DNA of 64,000 nucleotides from Helicobacter canis (GTDB taxonomy: Bacteria; Campylobacterota; Campylobacteria; Campylobacterales; Helicobacteraceae), in the NCBI RefSeq assembly GCF_900451095.1, contig NZ_UGHV01000001.1, forward strand, positions 1,922,001 to 1,986,000, read 5' to 3'. Numbering within the stretch: the stretch's first letter is position 1; each line of letters begins with the position of its first letter. The notes under the pieces were generated by a model. That model saw nothing but the letters and a program-made list of their open reading frames with translations, was not told the DNA's origin and ran no database searches. Positions 33,173 through 43,000 of this stretch are shown one piece after another. The translations under genes were made by a program, and so were the position numbers.

Positions 33173-35593
33173 TTACACATCTTTGGTCTTTGGAGAGCCG
33201 CAGATATGGTAGCGGTGCAGCAGCTCATCATCAATCCTAAAGCCCTTTGCCCTAAGGGCTTCAATCACCGCCCTTGAGCAGTCTGTCTCCTTGGGCCAAG
33301 CCCTTGGGTGCGCGGGACTCTCTGGCTTATCTCTTGCATCGATGAAGACTTGCTCCCCTTGGATCAGCACATCGCGCTTGGCATCGATATTATTGACAAT
33401 ACGCCACACAAGCATATAGGGGTTGTCTAGGTCATTTTTCCACGCATCAACTAAGATCGCGATCCTCATCACATCGCTTAAGCCGCTGCACGCACGCGCG
33501 AAACTCTCCAGCGTGATCGCACCTTCTGCCTTGTGTCTCATAGAATTTAGTCCAATGATGGCGATAGGCACGCGTGCTTCCACGCCATATTGGCGCACTA
33601 GGGAGATTGTTTCATCACCCCTAAAAACTGCGTTTTCACTTGCGGCATTTTTTGCTGTCATTGCGAGCGGTGCTTGCACCGCGTGGCAATCCATAAGTTC
33701 TGCGGTAGCAGAATAATCATTGCTAGAATCCACTTTGTGCGTTTTTGTGGTGGGATTATCAAAAGTGGATTCTAGGGTGTTGGTAGAGTTTGTGGATTGC
33801 CACGCCGATAAATCGGCTCGCAATGACGAGGGGGGCGATTTTTCACACTCGATTTGCTTTGTAAAGCCACTTTTGGATTCTAGGTTTTCAGCCTGTTTTG
33901 TAAAGCCGCCTTGGGATTCTAGGATTGATTCTCTGTAAGTATCCTCGCGGCAGGATTTTTCACACCCAGCCCCTTTTTCTTCTTCTAGGATTCTAGGAAT
34001 TGCGGTGGGGCTTTGCGAAAAAGTGGATTCTAGGGCAGTTTGCTCGCGGCAGGATTTTTGAGCTAAAAATGGGGCTTTGCAAGGCGAGTCAAGGGATTTA
34101 CCTTGAGTGGTAATGAGCGCAGACTCGCCGCCGCAATCGCCATTTTTAGCCAAAAAGCCAACGCGTTCCATCAAAGCAAGATTAAGCCTAGCCAGCAGTT
34201 CCTCATCACTCACCCCCTTCACCCCCTCCACCAGCTCCGCCTGCGCCACATCAAGCCCCAGCTTGCCGCCATAGGCGTATTGTGGGCTTGCGTGATCGAG
34301 CGCATCGCACACGCCCTCACTTAGCACGATCCCTTTCACGCTAAAGCGATCTAGCACATACTTTAGCATCTTTTCATACTCCCCAAGCTCCGGCGCATCT
34401 TCGCCCACAAATATCGCGTGCTTCACAAAGCTCATCTGCCCCACCCCCCAAAATGCGTGCATAAGCTGCCGCGCGTGTCCGGGGTATTGTGGGGAAAGCT
34501 TGGCTAGGATAAGGTTATGAAACACGCCATTTTCTGGCATATTGTAGTCTAGCAGTCCGTGCGCACTTGTCTGCAGCAGTGGCAAGAACACCCGCTCTGT
34601 CAAATACCCCATATACTTATCCTCTAGCGGTGGCTTGCCCACAATGGTCGCGGGGTAAATGGGGCTAGATCTATGCGTGATAGCAGTGATCTCTAGCACA
34701 GGATAGCTCTCAATAGGCGTGTAAAAGCCCGTATGATCGCCAAATGGTCCTTCATCTTTTAGCCGCGAAGTATCCACAAAGCCCTCAATGATTATATCCA
34801 CGCTAGAAGGCACGCTTAAAGGGTTTGTGAGACAGCGCACCACTTCTACGCGCTTATCTTTGATCACCCCATAGAGCATAAGCTCATACGCGCCGTGTGG
34901 CAGGGGAGCTTGCGCACACCAAGTATAGAGCGGATCACCGCCAAGCGCGATTGTTACAGGCATTTTCTTATCCGCCTTTTTATACTCGTGGAAAAAGTGC
35001 GTAGAGTCTTTGTGTATCTGCCAGTGCAGTCCTAGCTCATTGCGCGAATGCACCTGCAAGCGATAAAGCCCTAAGTTTTTCTTGCTCCCATCAAGGCTCT
35101 GCGTATAGACCTGCCCCATTGTGATAAACGGCGCGCTATCCCCCTCCCAAGTAGTCAAAATCGGCAGCCTGAAGAGGTCGACCTCCTCGCCTAGGTAGCG
35201 CACTTCTTGCGCGCTTGATTTGCTCACATATTTTGGGATAGCAAAGCGCAGCACACTATATCGCTTAAACGCAGCTAGCAGTCCCTTTAGCCCCTTTGGC
35301 GGGGCGAGATTTAGGAGGTCTTTGATCCTTGTGGCGATTGCTTCTGGCGTTCTAGTGGCGATAAGCTCCACACGCCTAAAAGAGCCAAAGACATTCATAA
35401 GCACCGGCATTGCGCAAGCCTCCTCCCCGCGCATAGGTTTGGTAAAAAGCAGTGCCTTGCCGCCATCTGCCCTCTTTGCCTCGATGTAGGCAAGCTGGGG
35501 GATCTCTAGGTAAATATCTAGCGGTGTATCGATGATCTCTAGCTCATTATGCTTGGCTAAAAGTGCGATTGTCGCTTCCGTTGTCGCTTCCAT
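33173..35593 (-). CDS. UbiD-family decarboxylase (probably menaquinone pathway) with ~178-residue insertion
   Basis: UbiD-like, prenyl-FMN-dependent decarboxylase; in Helicobacter this family is linked to menaquinone synthesis through futalosine. Seen: DTPLDIYLEIPQLAY, GDSAPFITMGQVYTQSLDG, GLYRLQVHSRNELGLHWQIH, DEGPFGDHTGFYTP and LVDAWKNDLDNPYMLVWRIV. Between residues about 475 and 655 lies a translated repeat block (33630-34162); without it about 628 residues remain, near normal. An upstream ATG at 35623 is in frame, but the ATG at 35593 has AAGG at a fitting distance and matches family starts better. The reaction is assigned by family only. Confidence 0.87.
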   Translation of the reverse strand: MEATTEATIALLAKHNELEIIDTPLDIYLEIPQLAYIEAKRADGGKALLFTKPMRGEEACAMPVLMNVFGSFRRVELIATRTPEAIATRIKDLLNLAPPKGLKGLLAAFKRYSVLRFAIPKYVSKSSAQEVRYLGEEVDLFRLPILTTWEGDSAPFITMGQVYTQSLDGSKKNLGLYRLQVHSRNELGLHWQIHKDSTHFFHEYKKADKKMPVTIALGGDPLYTWCAQAPLPHGAYELMLYGVIKDKRVEVVRCLTNPLSVPSSVDIIIEGFVDTSRLKDEGPFGDHTGFYTPIESYPVLEITAITHRSSPIYPATIVGKPPLEDKYMGYLTERVFLPLLQTSAHGLLDYNMPENGVFHNLILAKLSPQYPGHARQLMHAFWGVGQMSFVKHAIFVGEDAPELGEYEKMLKYVLDRFSVKGIVLSEGVCDALDHASPQYAYGGKLGLDVAQAELVEGVKGVSDEELLARLNLALMERVGFLAKNGDCGGESALITTQGKSLDSPCKAPFLAQKSCREQTALESTFSQSPTAIPRILEEEKGAGCEKSCREDTYRESILESQGGFTKQAENLESKSGFTKQIECEKSPPSSLRADLSAWQSTNSTNTLESTFDNPTTKTHKVDSSNDYSATAELMDCHAVQAPLAMTAKNAASENAVFRGDETISLVRQYGVEARVPIAIIGLNSMRHKAEGAITLESFARACSGLSDVMRIAILVDAWKNDLDNPYMLVWRIVNNIDAKRDVLIQGEQVFIDARDKPESPAHPRAWPKETDCSRAVIEALRAKGFRIDDELLHRYHICGSPKTKDV
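33630..34162. repeat. Composite repeat insertion in the UbiD-like gene
   Basis: About 530 bp, in frame on the minus strand. It holds a family-A hairpin with arms GGCGAGTC (34083-34090) and GACTCGCC (34122-34129) plus the outer arm GCTAAAAATGG / CCATTTTTAGC, the GAATTGCGGTGGGGC tag (about 34000), family-B elements (33656-33695 and 33793-33830), and many 15-mer copies. Borders are estimated. Confidence 0.83.
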
Positions 35594-35814
35594 AAATAGT
35601 GCCTTGATAGAGAGATAGCGCATTGTAGCATATCGTAGCTTTTAGGCTAGATCTCCCCTATCTGCGCCACATCTCTAGCACCTGCCAAGATCGCAGAAAT
35701 CTAAACAAATTGTAATCTTTGACAAGATTTTTACAAATTTTGTGTGGATTTTTGCAAAAAATATATTACACTACTCACCAGCAAGCGATTGCTAAATAAT
35801 CTAAAGGAGTTTTT

Positions 35815-37005
35815 ATGAAAGGTTTTAACAAACTGCTTCTCGTGAGTGCTGTGCTAAGTGCCGCTCTCTCTCAAGTGTCTGCCTACAAGGTGATCGATGA
35901 AGATGACAAAGTCGTCGATGTGTATGGATCTGTGCGCGGCTATGTGGGGTATGGAGCTGCTGCCGCTGGGGTAGATACGCTTAATAATGGCTCTACAACT
36001 TCATCTATCGGGTATGGTCCTTATGGCGGGGCATTCTACGGCTTGCAGACAAACTCTCGCCTAGGTGTCAAAGCCAAAGTAGGAAACTTCCAAGCGCAAA
36101 CTGAGCTAGGATTTAGCGAGACTGATGGCTTCCGCCAAATGTGGGGATCTTATACATTTGGCTCGGCTGGGACCCTACTCTTTGGTAAGGCAGACTCACC
36201 ATCAATAGCTAAATCTTCTTTCTCCTCTGATGTGTCAAACACTGACCAAGGGCATCAAGGTTTCAGTGGTCCAAACACCGCAAACCGCCGACTCCAAGTT
36301 ACTTACTCTATCGCGGGGCTTTCTATCGGGCTTGTAAGCGACCAAGCCTCAGTGATCGATGCGCAAGCCAAAAGAGGCGAGACTATCCCACGCATCGCTG
36401 CTAACTACAACTACCAAAACGAAGATAAAACCCTAGACTTCCAAGTCGGTGGTGCTTATAAATACTTCAATAATAGACCTAATGGCGATGGAGACCCACG
36501 CTTTCTAAGTGGCAGTGGCTCGGCGTTCCACATCTTTGCCGCGCTTAAGTCTCAAGCTATGGATAAAAGGCTCTTCTTCTCCGGTATGCTCCACTATGGT
36601 GTGAATGGCGATCTCTACAATGAGCAAGCGACGAAGTTCAACGATGGCAGCTACAAGCATAGTGATTTGATCACAAGCGATATGACAGCAGCTAGCAATG
36701 TCCATAGAGCAGGTATCTATGCAGAGAGCGGCTATCAATTCTCTGATATGCTAAGTGGTGTGCTAGGTCTAGGCTATCAATACACTTCAGTCATCAGCAG
36801 CATAAGCAACCAAGAGACCGCAGCTGCTCAAACATATATGGTAATGGCACAGCTCCCTATCAAATTTGACAAGGGCTTTAGGCTGACACCACAGATCGGC
36901 TACTATGGCGGTGTGCTAGGGAAAGATGAAAGCTCTCCTAACGCTTCTACAATCGAAGTCAAGCACGGCTTGATCGCATTTGTCCAAGCTCGATACGACT
37001 TCTAA
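35815..37005 (+). CDS. Major outer-membrane porin
   Basis: 396 residues. Signal peptide MKGFNKLLLVSAVLSAALSQ with cleavage probably after VSA (residue 23). The rest is a beta-barrel: alternating strands such as VYGSVRGYVGYG, GNFQAQTELGFSE, LQVTYSIAGLSIGLV, ending with LIAFVQARYDF, a C-terminal aromatic barrel-assembly signal. It resembles the abundant trimeric-type porins of Helicobacter and Campylobacter. AAAGGAGTTTTT precedes the ATG. An AT-rich upstream region (35700-35775) likely holds a strong promoter, and a hairpin follows the gene. No repeats interrupt it. Confidence 0.88.
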   Translation: MKGFNKLLLVSAVLSAALSQVSAYKVIDEDDKVVDVYGSVRGYVGYGAAAAGVDTLNNGSTTSSIGYGPYGGAFYGLQTNSRLGVKAKVGNFQAQTELGFSETDGFRQMWGSYTFGSAGTLLFGKADSPSIAKSSFSSDVSNTDQGHQGFSGPNTANRRLQVTYSIAGLSIGLVSDQASVIDAQAKRGETIPRIAANYNYQNEDKTLDFQVGGAYKYFNNRPNGDGDPRFLSGSGSAFHIFAALKSQAMDKRLFFSGMLHYGVNGDLYNEQATKFNDGSYKHSDLITSDMTAASNVHRAGIYAESGYQFSDMLSGVLGLGYQYTSVISSISNQETAAAQTYMVMAQLPIKFDKGFRLTPQIGYYGGVLGKDESSPNASTIEVKHGLIAFVQARYDF

Positions 37006-37027
37006 GATCTAGGCTCCCCCTAGATCA

Positions 37028-37047
37028 CCTAGCGCGCTTGCGCTAGG
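37028..37047 (+). terminator. Terminator hairpin after the porin gene
   Basis: CCTAGCGC (37028-37035) and GCGCTAGG (37040-37047) form an 8-bp GC-rich stem with loop GCTT, followed by GGCTTTGTCTCTT. It lies 22 bases after the porin stop, consistent with an intrinsic terminator. Confidence 0.65.
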
Positions 37048-37234
37048 GGCTTTGTCTCTTGCTACTTTTCCTTGCTGCTTTATCTTAACTTTTTATCTTG
37101 CTTTTTTATCTTGTGTTTTTTTGCGCGATTGTGCTTATAGGGTTTATAGCTAGCGTGGATTCTAAGCATAGTAGAATCTAATGGGCTTTTTGCTATGATT
37201 TGCACCAAATGACCAAAGCACCCAAAGGCACATT

Positions 37235-39199
37235 ATGAAAACTATCGCTATCATCGGCAGACCAAATGTCGGCAAATCCTCCCTCTTTAACCGCTTGGCA
37301 AAGAGCCGCATAGCCATAACCTCCCATATCGCAGGCACCACGCGCGATACCAACGCCACGCACATCACCTTGCACAACGACCAAAGCGTGCGCATAGTCG
37401 ATACCGGCGGCATTGAAGATAGAAGCGATGAGCTATTCTCCAAGGTGGCAGACAAGGCAAAGCAAGCGGCAAAGGAGGCAGACCTCATCATCTACCTAGT
37501 CGATGGCAAGCAGCTCCCCACGCAAGAAGATAGGAAGCTCTTTTTCACCCTGCACAAAGCCACCCCCACCCTGCTTGTGGTCAATAAAATCGATAATGAC
37601 TCACAAAAGGAGCTAGGCTACAACTTCGCGGAGTTTGGCACAAAGGAGATGTATTTCATCTCTGTATCGCATAATCGCGGCATAAGCATTTTGCTGCGCG
37701 CGATAGAGGCGGCACTTTTCCCAGCGGTGGAGGAGGTGGAGCAGGATATGGAAGAAGAGCTGCTAGAGAGCTTAGAGAGAGGCTTAAGCGAGGGGGATTT
37801 TGCTTGTGAGCTAGAATCCCAAACATACAACGCAAATGCCCAAATCCTAGAATCCCAAACATACAACGCAAATGCCCAAATCCTAGAATCCCAAAGCGGC
37901 TTTACAAAACAAGCCCAACCCCTAGAATCCACTTTTGACAAAAACGCAAAAGCGGATTCTAGTGATGAAGCTTTTTCATCGTCATTGCGAGCTTTGGCGC
38001 AAGACAAAGCGTGGCAATCCACAAAATCCACGCAAGTGGATTCTAGCAATGCTGCTGATTCTACTGCCACAAAAACTATGGATTGCCACGCCACTGCTAC
38101 GCAGTGTCTCGCAATGACAGAAAACAACGCCGCAAATGAAAAAGTGGATTCTAGGGAAAACGCCCAAAGTTTAAACACGCCGCAAAACGAAAAAACTGAA
38201 GCCGTGTTTGATAAAACACCACAGGCGGAAGCAGTTGAGATGAGAAATCGGGGCTTTCAAGGCGTGGGCGAAGGGATTTATCTAGGCGATAATGAGCAAG
38301 CCCACGCCGTAGAATCCACGATTTATCGCGCAAATGCAACGCCCAAACCTGAAAAAGCCGAATCCCCCAGCGAAGAGCCTAGCCAAGACCCAATCCAAGT
38401 GGGCATCATCGGTCGCGTCAATGTCGGCAAATCCTCCCTCCTAAACGCCCTTGTAGGCTATGATCGTAGCGTAGTGAGCGCGCAAGCTGGCACGACAATC
38501 GACCCTGTCGATGAGCAAATCACCTTTGAGTCTCACACCTTGCGCTTTGTCGATACTGCTGGGATCCGCCGCAAAGGCAAGATAGAGTCCCTAGAGAAAT
38601 TCGCCCTAGATCGCACGACCAAGATCCTAGAGCAAGCTGATATAGCGATTTTGGTGCTGGATTCTAGCGCACCGCTTGTCGAGCTTGATGAGAAGATCTT
38701 CTCCCTTGTGCAGAAGCACGCCCTAGGCGTCATAGTCGTGTGGAACAAATGGGACATAGCGCACGCGGATTTTAGCAGTATCCGCGCGGAGTTTTTGCGG
38801 CGATTTCGCTTCTTAGAATACGCGCCGTTTTTGACCCTAAGCGCACTTACAGGGCGACATATCAAAGATCTCAAGCACAAAATCCTAGAAGTCTATAATA
38901 ACTACGCCTCTAGGATCCCCACCGCTAGACTTAATGCCACGATAGAAAAAGCCCTGCGCACCCACCCTATCCCAAGCGATCGCGGCAAACTTGTCAAGAT
39001 CTACTACGCCACGCAATACGCCACCAAGCCCCCGCAAATCGCGCTTATCAGCAACCGCCCCAAATCCCTGCACTTTAGCTATAAGCGGTATTTGATCAAT
39101 TGCCTTAGGAAAGAGTTTGGCTTAAGCGGCACGCCGATCCTGCTAGCCCCCCGCCCCAAATCACAAAGCAACCCAGAGTCCATAGAGCCTAGATCCTAG
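37235..39199 (+). CDS. der: Ribosome-assembly GTPase Der (EngA) with ~191-residue insertion between G domains
   Basis: Essential double-GTPase for 50S maturation. G domain 1: GRPNVGKSSLFNRL (G1, about 8-21), GTTRD, DTGG, VNKID (G4). G domain 2: GRVNVGKSSLLNAL (about 393), GTTIDPVDE, DTAGIRRKG, WNKWD. A C-terminal KH-like domain follows (TPILLAPRPKS near the end). Usual length is about 460; here 654. The excess is residues about 192-382, exactly in the linker between the G domains, and is translated repeat sequence. GD1, GD2 and KH motifs are intact, so the protein is probably functional. An ATG follows GGCACATT without a strong ribosome site. Confidence 0.94.
   Translation: MKTIAIIGRPNVGKSSLFNRLAKSRIAITSHIAGTTRDTNATHITLHNDQSVRIVDTGGIEDRSDELFSKVADKAKQAAKEADLIIYLVDGKQLPTQEDRKLFFTLHKATPTLLVVNKIDNDSQKELGYNFAEFGTKEMYFISVSHNRGISILLRAIEAALFPAVEEVEQDMEEELLESLERGLSEGDFACELESQTYNANAQILESQTYNANAQILESQSGFTKQAQPLESTFDKNAKADSSDEAFSSSLRALAQDKAWQSTKSTQVDSSNAADSTATKTMDCHATATQCLAMTENNAANEKVDSRENAQSLNTPQNEKTEAVFDKTPQAEAVEMRNRGFQGVGEGIYLGDNEQAHAVESTIYRANATPKPEKAESPSEEPSQDPIQVGIIGRVNVGKSSLLNALVGYDRSVVSAQAGTTIDPVDEQITFESHTLRFVDTAGIRRKGKIESLEKFALDRTTKILEQADIAILVLDSSAPLVELDEKIFSLVQKHALGVIVVWNKWDIAHADFSSIRAEFLRRFRFLEYAPFLTLSALTGRHIKDLKHKILEVYNNYASRIPTARLNATIEKALRTHPIPSDRGKLVKIYYATQYATKPPQIALISNRPKSLHFSYKRYLINCLRKEFGLSGTPILLAPRPKSQSNPESIEPRS
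37808..38380 (+). repeat. Composite repeat insertion in der
   Basis: About 573 bp, in frame. It opens with a tandem 36-bp duplication (37828-37899; codons for LESQTYNANAQI twice), then a GGCTTTACAAAACAA unit, 15-mer copies, family-B elements (about 37983-38027 and 38078-38121) and a family-A hairpin with arms GGCGTGGGC (38261-38269) and GCCCACGCC (38300-38308). The hairpin is nearly identical to those in lysA except for a compensating base pair. Confidence 0.87.
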
Positions 39200-39510
39200 C
39201 CACTATCAAGGATCAGCTTGCGTGGGTTTATGGATCGCCACGACTCCTTGCGGAAGTCTCGCGATGACAAAGGTGGAGTCGGCTTGCTGGTGTAGATTTT
39301 GCGTGTTCCTAGAATCCACTTTTTCACGCATATCCACACAAATCCTAGAATCCACTTTTGAGACTTTTGCGGCGTTTTTCTGTCATCGCGAGCCTAAATC
39401 AGCCATTCCCCTGTCGTTGCGAGCCGACTCACCTATCCCCCTCTGTCATCGCGAGCCTTGCGCTACGCTGTCCCCTCTGTCATCGCGAGCCTTGCGCTAC
39501 GCTGCCCCCC

Positions 39511-39628
39511 TCTGTCATCGCGAGCCGACTCTCCTGTCTCTCATCTGTCATCGCGAGCGGACTCTCCTGTCTCTCATCTGTCATCGCGAGCGGACTCTCC
39601 TGTCTCTCATCTGTCATCGCGAGCGAGT
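39511..39628. repeat. Tandem array of 33-bp units containing the family-B flank
   Basis: Three full units starting at 39511, 39544 and 39577 and a partial fourth at 39610. Each starts TCTGTCATCGCGAGC and ends CTCCTGTCTCTCA. Two related, differently cored copies with CCTTGCGCTACGCTG precede them (about 39445-39510). Confidence 0.9.
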
Positions 39629-39956
39629 GAAACGAGCGTGGCGATCCACAAAATCCACAAGTGGATTCTAGCAATGCTGCTTTTTCTACTGCCGCAAAAC
39701 TATGGATTGCCACGCCACTGCTTCGCAGTGTCTCGCAATGACAGAGATATTTCGCCTGTGGCTCAATATGACAATGTAAAAAAGTGGATTCTAGGGGTAA
39801 AGCCCAAATTCCGTCATCGCGAGCCTTGCGCTACGCTGCCCCCCTCTGTCATTGCGAGCGAGTGAAACGAGCGCGGCGATCCATAAAAACACCGCTCAAT
39901 CACAAATCCTAGAATCCACTTTTTTGCTCTATGCGATTATGATCTATTGTAAAGCG

Positions 39957-39978
39957 TTTTTTTTTTTTTTTGTATAAT
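39957..39978 (+). promoter_or_regulatory. T15 tract abutting a consensus -10 box, autotransporter promoter
   Basis: Fifteen T (39957-39971), one G, then a perfect TATAAT (39973-39978), 50 bp before the autotransporter ATG. Length change of the T tract would alter the spacing between the -10 and upstream contacts, as known for poly-T promoter switches in H. pylori adhesin genes. The tract and box are seen directly; switching is inferred. Confidence 0.75.
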
Positions 39979-40028
39979 CGCGCAATTTTTCCACTTATAA
40001 TATAATTAAAAACTCTAAGGAGCTGTCG

Positions 40029-43000
40029 ATGAAAGGCTTGCGCATATCCATAGCATTATCTGCCCTGCTTTTAGCCCAGACGCAAGCCCAAAATATCTAT
40101 ATCGATAATTTTTTCTACCGCGATTTTTTGGACCTAGGGCAGAATAAGGGGGCGTTTGCCGCTGGGGCGCAAGGCGTGGTGATAGAGTCAGCCAAGCAGC
40201 CCGGTGTCTCTATGCGCTTTGAAGCCCCTATCATCGATCAATCCGCAAGAAGCAATAATGGCAATACCACAGCCCTTGGGCGAAACTTCGTCATCACCGC
40301 CACGCATGTCGCAGGCAGTAGCGGCAGTAGCAACGACTCGCTTGTCAATTCGCAAACCCCAGAGATGAGACGCTGGGGACAGACGACCTATGATATAAGC
40401 GAAGGAAGCAAATCCCCAAACTACGGCTATGATATAACTTTCACGCGGTTTAATAAATATATCGTAGAGGGCGAGACGGAAATCTTTGATGCGGGACTGC
40501 AATCCGATGCAAATTATACTTCTGGCAGTATTGATAGCAACAAAGAGCAGCAGAATCTACAAAAGCTAAAAAAGTATCTACAAGATCACGCGACAGATTC
40601 TAATGGCAATCTTATCGTGTTTCAAGCAGGATCAGGGCGGCTAAGTCTTCTTAATGCGCCCGGAGCTGGCTTTAGAGAAGCGGGGATCGCGCAAATCACC
40701 GGGACGCGTGGCGGGAGCTTCAGCCGCCCTGTTGATATTAGTAATGGAATCACCTATGAAAACTCAACGGCAAATCAAAATGTCAATGCTAGGGGCATAC
40801 AGCTCATAGACTATACTGATCCTACTTGGGTCAATGGTATCAGCCCGGGGGATAGCGGAAGTGGATTCTACATCTATGATAAGAGTAAGCAAAAATGGCT
40901 GCTGCTTGGCGTAACTTCTAAGGCAGATTTAGTAGGGCAAGGTAGCTCTGGGATAGCCGTAGCGACAAAGGCGGATTTTGAGAAGTTTAAACAGGAAAGT
41001 GAGCAAAATATTGATTTAAGGGGATTGCAGAATTGGACTTTTGATGGGAATGGATTCCAAAATGGAAACTGGATAGGCAAGCAGCAAAACAAAGACATCG
41101 TGTTTAGCAATGGTGGGAGCATAGAAGTCCAAAAAGACATACGCTTGCTTGATAGTAGTCAAGTCGGTGGCTTTGTCTTTAAAGCTGGAAATGGAGCAAA
41201 TGCTAGCAGTCCCACAACTTATAAAATCACAAGCAAAAATGGTCAGCTCTATGGCTTTGACGGGGCGGGGCTTGATATAGAGGAAAATGTCAAGGTAGAG
41301 TGGGAGCTTGGCTTTATCAAGGGTAATGGTAAAGGCGATAAAAGAGGCGTCAATGACGCGCTGCATAAAGTGGGCAAAGGCACGCTAGTCATAAAGACAA
41401 AGTATGATACGCCGCCAGATGATGGCAAATACGGCTACTTGCGCGTGGGTGATGGCAAAGTGGTCTTTGATACAGACACACAAGCCTTTAATGGCGTGTA
41501 TCTCACAAGTGGGCGCGGGACTTTGGAGCTGGTAAATGGCAAGGCGCAAGCCTTTGGCGCGGTGAAAGATCCTTCACACCTAGACTCTAAGCTACCAAAT
41601 CACTTCATACTAAAGCAAGAGCATAGAGACAAGCTAGGGATCTACTTTGGCAATGGCGGCGGGAATTTGGATCTAAAAGGCAATAGCCTCACGCTTAATG
41701 CCATCTCCAGCAATGACGCGCGCGCAAATATCATCAACACTGATGAGAAACACACAAGCACGATGACTATCGAGGGCTTGGGCTACGATGAGGAGAAAAA
41801 TAAAACGCAAGAAAAAGCAGACACCATTATCCACGCGAGCTTTGGGCAAAGCACAGATTCTAAAAACAATAATGCCGATAAAAATAACAATATAAACATT
41901 GTCTATAAAGGCGATAATAAAGCTGCCACCGATGAAAACAAAGCCGCACTCATCTTTGACGGCAATGTCAATGCCAAAGGGCTAGAAGCGACAAATGGCA
42001 AAGTCGTGCTGCAAGGACACCCCACAACGCACGCATATATACGCAATGTCAATGTAACTGCTACGCAGTATGGGAAACCCGGATCAAAGAATTTTTTAGA
42101 GCTTGTCAAAGGTGCGGAGGGCAGCAAGCTGCCTGAGTGGATGGACCTAAGTCGCCCTAGCACACTAGAGCAGCCAGACTGGGATCACAGAGTGTTTAAA
42201 ATCGGCAATATTGATTTGCAAAGCTCAAGGCTTGATGTGGGGCGTGAGGCGACTTTGGAGGGAAATATCAAGGCGGATTCTAGCTCGGCGATTAACTTTG
42301 GTGGAGATATTTACCACTATATCGATAAAAAAGACGGCGAAAACACCACCGGCAATGGCTTTGAATACCAGCAAGAAGCGGAGAAAAATAAGCTAAAAGA
42401 AGCGACACAGAAGCTTGCTAACCAAACTATCCACTTCAAAGGCAGTATTGATGCGAGTGGCACGACGATAAACTCACACATTTATGACTTCAACGCCAAG
42501 CTTGATTTAAAAAATAGCGCGAAGCTTAATGCTGACTTTCTAACGCTTGATAGAGAGGCGCACGCAAGCGGCGCGATTTTAAAGCTTGATAGTAAAGCAA
42601 GCGCAAATGTGAAAAATCTTATTTTCAAAGGCTTGCAAAATAGCAATCATAGCGATGTGATCCAAGGCGCAAGCAATGGCGCAAATGGCAAACTAAGCGT
42701 TACAGAATCTCTAGGCTTTGAGAAATCAAGCTTTGATTTGAAAAATCTTAGCTCTATTGGTGGAAGCAGCTTCACAAAGCCCACAAACTACGATATTTTT
42801 GTCAAAGATAGCTCAAACATCACAGGAGCTAGCACAGACATCACCGGCAATGTCGGCGTGATGAATGAATCTAGCCTTACGCTGCAATCTATCACGCTCA
42901 AAGATACAACAACGCAAGGGCAAGGCTCCAAACCAGAAAATATCAAAAACTCCATTATGGTAGATGGCAAAAACTCTAGCCTAAGTGTGAGCGGCAAGAT

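Larger units (their letters stand above)
39200..40028. repeat. 829-bp gene-free region, mostly family-B repeats
   Basis: No believable gene. It contains family-B elements with different cores (39230-39270, 39703-39745, and others to 39885), 15-mer copies (about 39309, 39345, 39658, 39781, 39909), a tandem 33-bp array, and at its right end the promoter of the autotransporter. Confidence 0.85.

Noticed and set aside
39511-39628. Possible CRISPR array
   Set aside because: Units are contiguous 33-bp tandem repeats without unique spacers, and no cas genes lie in the window.
39358-39865. Overlapping plus-strand open frames reading VIASE/HREP-type repeats
   Set aside because: They are translations of the 33-bp array and family-B flanks, lack ribosome sites and match no protein family.
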